Positions 60,610 through 64,000 of a DNA stretch of 64,000 nucleotides are shown one piece after another. The notes under the pieces are model-generated. The model did no database searches. It saw only the letters and a program-made list of their open reading frames with translations, and was not told the origin of the DNA. The number at the start of each line of letters is the position of its first letter. Position 1 is the stretch's first letter. Origin of the DNA: Bacteroidota bacterium (lineage in GTDB: Bacteria; Bacteroidota; Bacteroidia; Chitinophagales; Saprospiraceae); contig JASBVF010000043.1 of the NCBI GenBank assembly GCA_030147525.1, positions 43,721 to 107,720 of the forward strand, given 5' to 3'. Made by a program: the position numbers and the translations under genes.

Positions 60610-61923
60610 CTAAAAAATAGCATTTACGCCCAAGCCAAGCCAATCGCCCCGGCGAATGGCGCCCACTCCACCCTGATGGAAATACATGTTTACCTGAGAG
60701 CCATCACCGGCATCGCCGGCATCGCCCCGCCGCCAGGTGTAGTGCAGCATGACTTTCAGTCTTTTTTCATCCAGGTACCAGTTGAGGCCAATGTCAAAAG
60801 TCGTTTCTCTGCCGGAGGAATGCTTCACTGCTGCTGCATCTGCTTGCCCGGCAGCATCCATCGCTCCGTTGAACTGCATGACCATGATAGTAGGCTCCAC
60901 AACGAATTTCCCTGCCGGAATATTCGTACCAACCCGCACGTGGCCGGTGCTCGATGTGGAAGTAAACCGGCGGAGGCTTCCGTTTTCAAGGGTTCGCTCG
61001 CCCTCACGCTCCATCCAGATCCATTCACCGTCAAGGTTCAGTGGGCCAAAATTGAATAGCAGGCCCGGGCCGTAAGCTCTGGAGGACTTAAACAAATCAG
61101 TTTCCCCCTGGGTTGAAAAGTTGAAGTCGAATGAACCGCCTTCTCTTTCATTAAAAAAGTTGATATCGTAGCCGATGCCGTAGCTCGACATCTCAGGGTC
61201 GCCCAGAGAAAGTGAAAGCCGGCCGGCCAATAACGGCGAAAATTTCTCTCCGGCTGAAGCACCAGACAATGCCGTTGTCACCGGATTGAAAATACCCAGG
61301 TTGTAGTTAAGGGTTGCTTTTTTCACCACCACCATATTCCACTGCGTAAGGCCGCCAAGGTTCACACCCATCGCACGGCCGGGGCCAGTACCCACCATGT
61401 GGTTGCGCACATAATTCTGCGACATGGATTTTTCAAAAGAATTCGTTGCCCAGCCAGAGGTGATGCTTTCCCGCTGCATTTGTGGGCGGAACCAGCCGCC
61501 GACGAGATTCAGCGATTCATTTTTTGAAATTTTCCATTGAAAAAACGCATCCCACACACCAGCACCGGGGTCAGCTTTGTTCGGCCCGCCAACGCCGCTG
61601 GCGAGGATGTCACGCCCGATTTGATCGTAATAAAATGCGACGGTGTACTTCAGATTGCGGTAAGGTTCGCCCGAAACGACGAAGCGTGCCCGGCGAAGCA
61701 TGAGGTTGAGGCGGTCGTCCACCGGGTCGTATCTTTTCTGATCCGCATCAAACACTTTCATATCAGTGGAGTAGAGCGCCCAGAATTGCACCATGGTTTT
61801 AAATTCGGGAACAAACCGCTCATTCCTGGTAAGCCATTGGCGGACTTTTGAGGTATCCGTCTGTGAGTGAGCACTCAAGGCCATGAAAATAGCCAGGAGA
61901 AGTATGAGTTCGATTTTCTTCAT
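60610..61923 (-). CDS. Phosphate-selective porin O/P-like outer-membrane protein
   Basis: 437 residues from the ATG at 61923 at the signal peptide MKKIELILLLAIFMALSAHS. The pattern FKTMVQFWALYSTDMKVFDA, LRRARFVVSGEPYRNLKYTV and FQWKISKNESLNLVGGWFRP, and the end WLGLGVNAIF, match OprO/OprP-type porins of Bacteroidota. It probably passes an anion such as phosphate, sulfate or a related oxyanion; substrate by similarity only. A Crp/Fnr-like motif (61981-61994) and a TTCGCA/TGCGAA repeat (61934-61947) lie upstream. It is divergent from the MbnP-like gene. Confidence 0.88.
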   Translation of the reverse strand: MKKIELILLLAIFMALSAHSQTDTSKVRQWLTRNERFVPEFKTMVQFWALYSTDMKVFDADQKRYDPVDDRLNLMLRRARFVVSGEPYRNLKYTVAFYYDQIGRDILASGVGGPNKADPGAGVWDAFFQWKISKNESLNLVGGWFRPQMQRESITSGWATNSFEKSMSQNYVRNHMVGTGPGRAMGVNLGGLTQWNMVVVKKATLNYNLGIFNPVTTALSGASAGEKFSPLLAGRLSLSLGDPEMSSYGIGYDINFFNEREGGSFDFNFSTQGETDLFKSSRAYGPGLLFNFGPLNLDGEWIWMEREGERTLENGSLRRFTSTSSTGHVRVGTNIPAGKFVVEPTIMVMQFNGAMDAAGQADAAAVKHSSGRETTFDIGLNWYLDEKRLKVMLHYTWRRGDAGDAGDGSQVNMYFHQGGVGAIRRGDWLGLGVNAIF

Positions 61924-61933
61924 AAGGCAAAAT

Positions 61934-61947
61934 TTCGCATTTGCGAA
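61934..61947. promoter_or_regulatory. TTCGCA-TT-TGCGAA inverted repeat upstream of the porin
   Basis: Perfect 6-bp arms separated by two bases, 11 nt upstream of the porin ATG. This could be an operator or chance. Confidence 0.35.
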
Positions 61948-61980
61948 CAGCAAAGATCAGCGATTTTCAATGAGACACCT

Positions 61981-61994
61981 GTGATGATTGTCAC
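61981..61994. promoter_or_regulatory. RTGA-N6-TCAY motif upstream of the porin
   Basis: GTGATGATTGTCAC, a perfect two-fold RTGA-N6-TCAY site 58 nt upstream of the porin start. It fits a Crp/Fnr-type operator. Confidence 0.6.
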
Positions 61995-62061
61995 GAAGTT
62001 GCAGATTACCGGCCTTCAGGGTTCCCCGCAAAGCCCATGCTTCCGGCTGTCAGTATCCTCA

Positions 62062-62075
62062 GTGATAAAAGTCAT
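62062..62075. promoter_or_regulatory. RTGA-N6-TCAY motif upstream of the MbnP-like gene
   Basis: GTGATAAAAGTCAT lies 70 nt upstream of the ATG at 62145. The inner six bases (TAAAAG) are identical to those of the site at 57395-57408. Confidence 0.6.
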
Positions 62076-62144
62076 GAAATCGGCTGGATTCAACGCAGTA
62101 ATTTTGGAAAAAATAATTTTAAGACAAAAAAATCTTAAATAAAC

Positions 62145-62894
62145 ATGAAAAAAGTAAACCTACTCCTTACGCTCCCACTCTTGCTGTTGCTCGTTTCCGG
62201 CTGCAAAAAAGACGAGGACCCCGGCTTCGTCCGCCTGAATTTCGACCACCAGGTCAACGGCCAGGAACTGAAACTGAACGATACGTGGTACGACTGTGCT
62301 GCCGGCCACAAATTCCAGGTGGCCAGGCTGAAATACTACGTCTCGAATTTCACCCTGAAAAATGAGAAAGGCGACGTGTTCCAAACCCGGGAAGTGCACT
62401 ACCGGGACATTGAAAACCCCGACACCCGCAGCTTTTTGCTCAAAAATGTTCCGAAGGACGAGTACACCTCGCTCACCTTCGTCTTCGGTCTCGATGAAAT
62501 CACCAACGTGGACGGCGGCCTGCCTAACACCACCACCAACATCAACATGGAATGGCCGCTGCCCGGCGACCAGGGTTACCATTTCATGAAATTTGAAGGC
62601 CGCTACGACTCGCTGGGCGCAGGCGTTTTAAAAAACTTCAACCTGCATACCGGCGCCACCGGCAACAACCAAAATTTCGTACAGATTACCCTGCCGTTTC
62701 ACCACGCCCTGAGCATGGACGGCGGCACCTGGAAACTCGATCTCAGCATGGATCTGAACGAGTGGTTGCAAAACCCGAACGTGTACGATTTCGAAACGTT
62801 CGGACCGATGATCATGGCCAACCAGAATGCTCAACTCATGCTAAAAGCCAACGGTAACGACGTTTTCAGCGTGATCTCCATGGACAAGGAGTGA
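62145..62894 (+). CDS. MbnP-like copper-binding lipoprotein
   Basis: 249 residues with a lipoprotein signal (TLPLLLLLVSGCKKDED). The family pattern VRLNFDHQVNGQELKLNDTW, FQVARLKYYVSNFTLKN and QGYHFMKFEGRYDSLGAGVL is visible. In the related MbnP family a tryptophan is turned into kynurenine and binds copper, with MbnH as the modifying enzyme. Several Trp residues are present (EWPLPGD, GTWKLDL). The gene lies 37 nt before the MbnH-like gene. A Crp/Fnr-like motif lies 70 nt upstream. The family name is by pattern; the copper role is inferred. Confidence 0.88.
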   Translation: MKKVNLLLTLPLLLLLVSGCKKDEDPGFVRLNFDHQVNGQELKLNDTWYDCAAGHKFQVARLKYYVSNFTLKNEKGDVFQTREVHYRDIENPDTRSFLLKNVPKDEYTSLTFVFGLDEITNVDGGLPNTTTNINMEWPLPGDQGYHFMKFEGRYDSLGAGVLKNFNLHTGATGNNQNFVQITLPFHHALSMDGGTWKLDLSMDLNEWLQNPNVYDFETFGPMIMANQNAQLMLKANGNDVFSVISMDKE

Positions 62895-62931
62895 GCCTGA
62901 CAAAACCATTTCTTCACTAAATCCAAGAAAA

Positions 62932-63942
62932 ATGAAAAAAATAACGATACCCGTACTCCTCGGCATTTTCCTGCTGGCCGTCGCCGGTTGTGAAAAAGAC
63001 GAACCCACCACGCCCGGCCACAACTGGACGTACAACCCTACGCCCTACGAGTTAAAAGTACCCGCCTTTTTCCCCATCCTCGACCTTCCGGCTGACAATC
63101 CGCAGACCGTCGAGGGGGTGAAACTGGGCCGCATGCTCTACTACGACCCAGCACTGCACGCAGACAGCACCCATGCATGTGCGAGTTGCCATGTGCAGGC
63201 CAACTCGTTTTCGTCGGACGCAGCCGTGCTTCCCCACCTGAACCTGGGCTGGAGCAGCGCTTTTTTGTGGAATGGAAAAGTGCAGGGCACCCTGGAGGAT
63301 ATCATGCTTTTCGAAGCGAAGGATTTTTTTAAAACCGATCTCGACCGCCTGCGCCGGCATCCGGAATACCCACGGCTATTTTACGAAGCTTTCGGGCAGG
63401 ATACCATCACCTACGAGCTGGCGGCCAAAGCGCTCTCGCAATTCCAGCGGACGATGGTTTCCTCGAATTCGAAGTACGACCGGGTGCTCGACCAGAGCAG
63501 TGGCGTTTTCCTGACAGATGAGGAGTTGAACGGCTACGACATTTTTTTCACTGAAAAAGGCGACTGCTTCCACTGCCACGGGGGCATTCTTTTCACCGAC
63601 AACCAGTTTCACAACAACGCCCTCGATGCCAGCCCCGAAGCGGGTTTGAGTGAAATCACCGGCCAGCCGCTCGACGCGGGCAAGTTCAAAACGCCCACCC
63701 TCCGCAACATCGCACTGACCGGCCCCTACATGCACGACGGCCGCTACGCTACCCTCGAAGATGTGATTGATTTTTACAGCGAAGGCCTGCAATCTTCCGA
63801 AACCGTGGACCCACTGATGAAAAGCGTCCACCTCGGCGGCAAACACCTGACAGCCCAGGAAAAAAGCGACCTGATCGCTTTTCTGAAAACACTGACGGAC
63901 ACGACCTACACGGCCAATCCGGCGCTGGCGAGTCCGTTTTGA
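62932..63942 (+). CDS. MbnH-like di-heme cytochrome c peroxidase family protein
   Basis: 336 residues with a lipoprotein-like signal (LLGIFLLAVAGCEKDE). Two heme c sites: CASCH (83-87) and CFHCH (212-216), with the MauG/CcpA-type context VEGVKLGRMLYYDPALHADS and FKTPTLRNIALTGPYMHDGR. Length and order fit MbnH, which makes kynurenine from a tryptophan of its partner MbnP. It directly follows the MbnP-like gene, and the two are probably one operon. In Bacteroidota such pairs occur outside methanobactin operons. The gene is complete and ends 58 bp before the window edge. Confidence 0.9.
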   Translation: MKKITIPVLLGIFLLAVAGCEKDEPTTPGHNWTYNPTPYELKVPAFFPILDLPADNPQTVEGVKLGRMLYYDPALHADSTHACASCHVQANSFSSDAAVLPHLNLGWSSAFLWNGKVQGTLEDIMLFEAKDFFKTDLDRLRRHPEYPRLFYEAFGQDTITYELAAKALSQFQRTMVSSNSKYDRVLDQSSGVFLTDEELNGYDIFFTEKGDCFHCHGGILFTDNQFHNNALDASPEAGLSEITGQPLDAGKFKTPTLRNIALTGPYMHDGRYATLEDVIDFYSEGLQSSETVDPLMKSVHLGGKHLTAQEKSDLIAFLKTLTDTTYTANPALASPF

Positions 63943-64000
63943 GGGTATATTTGTTTGAATTGTTTTAGGAGTTGGTGTGGTGGGTTTTGGGGGGGGCGAG

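Noticed and set aside
1..64000. tRNA, rRNA or phage genes
   Set aside because: I looked for cloverleaf-like and phage-type genes and found none that I could support by eye; a covariance search would be needed to exclude a tRNA fully.

Overview
The window is a chromosomal segment of a Bacteroidota bacterium, most likely of the Saprospiria lineage (the rank is inferred). The signs are a SusC/SusD outer-membrane pair, three proteins with type IX secretion (T9SS) C-terminal sorting domains, a one-piece hybrid two-component system, many short lipoproteins, TAnnTTTG-type promoter boxes and no Shine-Dalgarno-like starts. I see no rRNA, tRNA, phage, transposase or CRISPR array.

Layout. 1-0.9 kb: 3' end of a secreted FG-GAP/ASPIC protein. 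1-7 kb: SusC-SusD-lipoprotein operon. 7-11.8 kb: pdxJ, CPBP protease, sodium:solute symporter, YdjM-like hydrolase. 12-17.4 kb: secreted alpha-amylase ending in a dockerin-like module, followed by a cohesin-like T9SS protein and another T9SS protein. 17.5-21.7 kb: unknown secreted protein, FadL-type porin, Ser/Arg/Gly repeat protein. 22-26.5 kb: proS, lemA with two TPM-domain genes, purine nucleoside phosphorylase. 26.6-33.2 kb: SDR enzyme, M14 carboxypeptidase, and a DUF1080/lipoprotein/Gfo-Idh operon. 33.3-38.8 kb: small unknowns, ACT protein, TPR lipoprotein, TrpF-like protein. 38.8-45.3 kb: hybrid sensor kinase, a probably frameshifted secreted protein, two small lipoproteins. 45.9-48.7 kb: TPP riboswitch controlling a TonB-dependent receptor, probably a thiamin transporter. 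48.8-51 kb: flotillin and NfeD-like partner. 51.4-53.8 kb: methyltransferase and ArnT-like glycosyltransferase. 53.9-60.6 kb: sulfur/persulfide island (three rhodanese genes, one fused to a metallo-beta-lactamase; two YeeE/PmpAB half-transporters; Crp/Fnr regulator; DUF2202; c-type heme protein). 60.6-64 kb: OprO/P-type porin divergent from an MbnP/MbnH-like copper pair.

Three things stand out. First, intergenic inverted repeats are built from stuttering 7-16 nt words. The words differ from site to site, but the plan is the same: two complementary arms around a short spacer. One of them forms the extended P3 stem of the TPP riboswitch, and others overlap stop codons. Second, the amylase has no T9SS signal of its own but ends in two EF-hand-like dockerin loops, and the next gene encodes a cohesin-like domain with a T9SS signal; a surface-docked amylase is a testable idea. 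Third, a 14-nt inverted motif (RTGA-N6-TCAY) lies upstream of the persulfide dioxygenase-like gene, the porin and the MbnP-like gene, close to a Crp/Fnr gene, which suggests one regulon.
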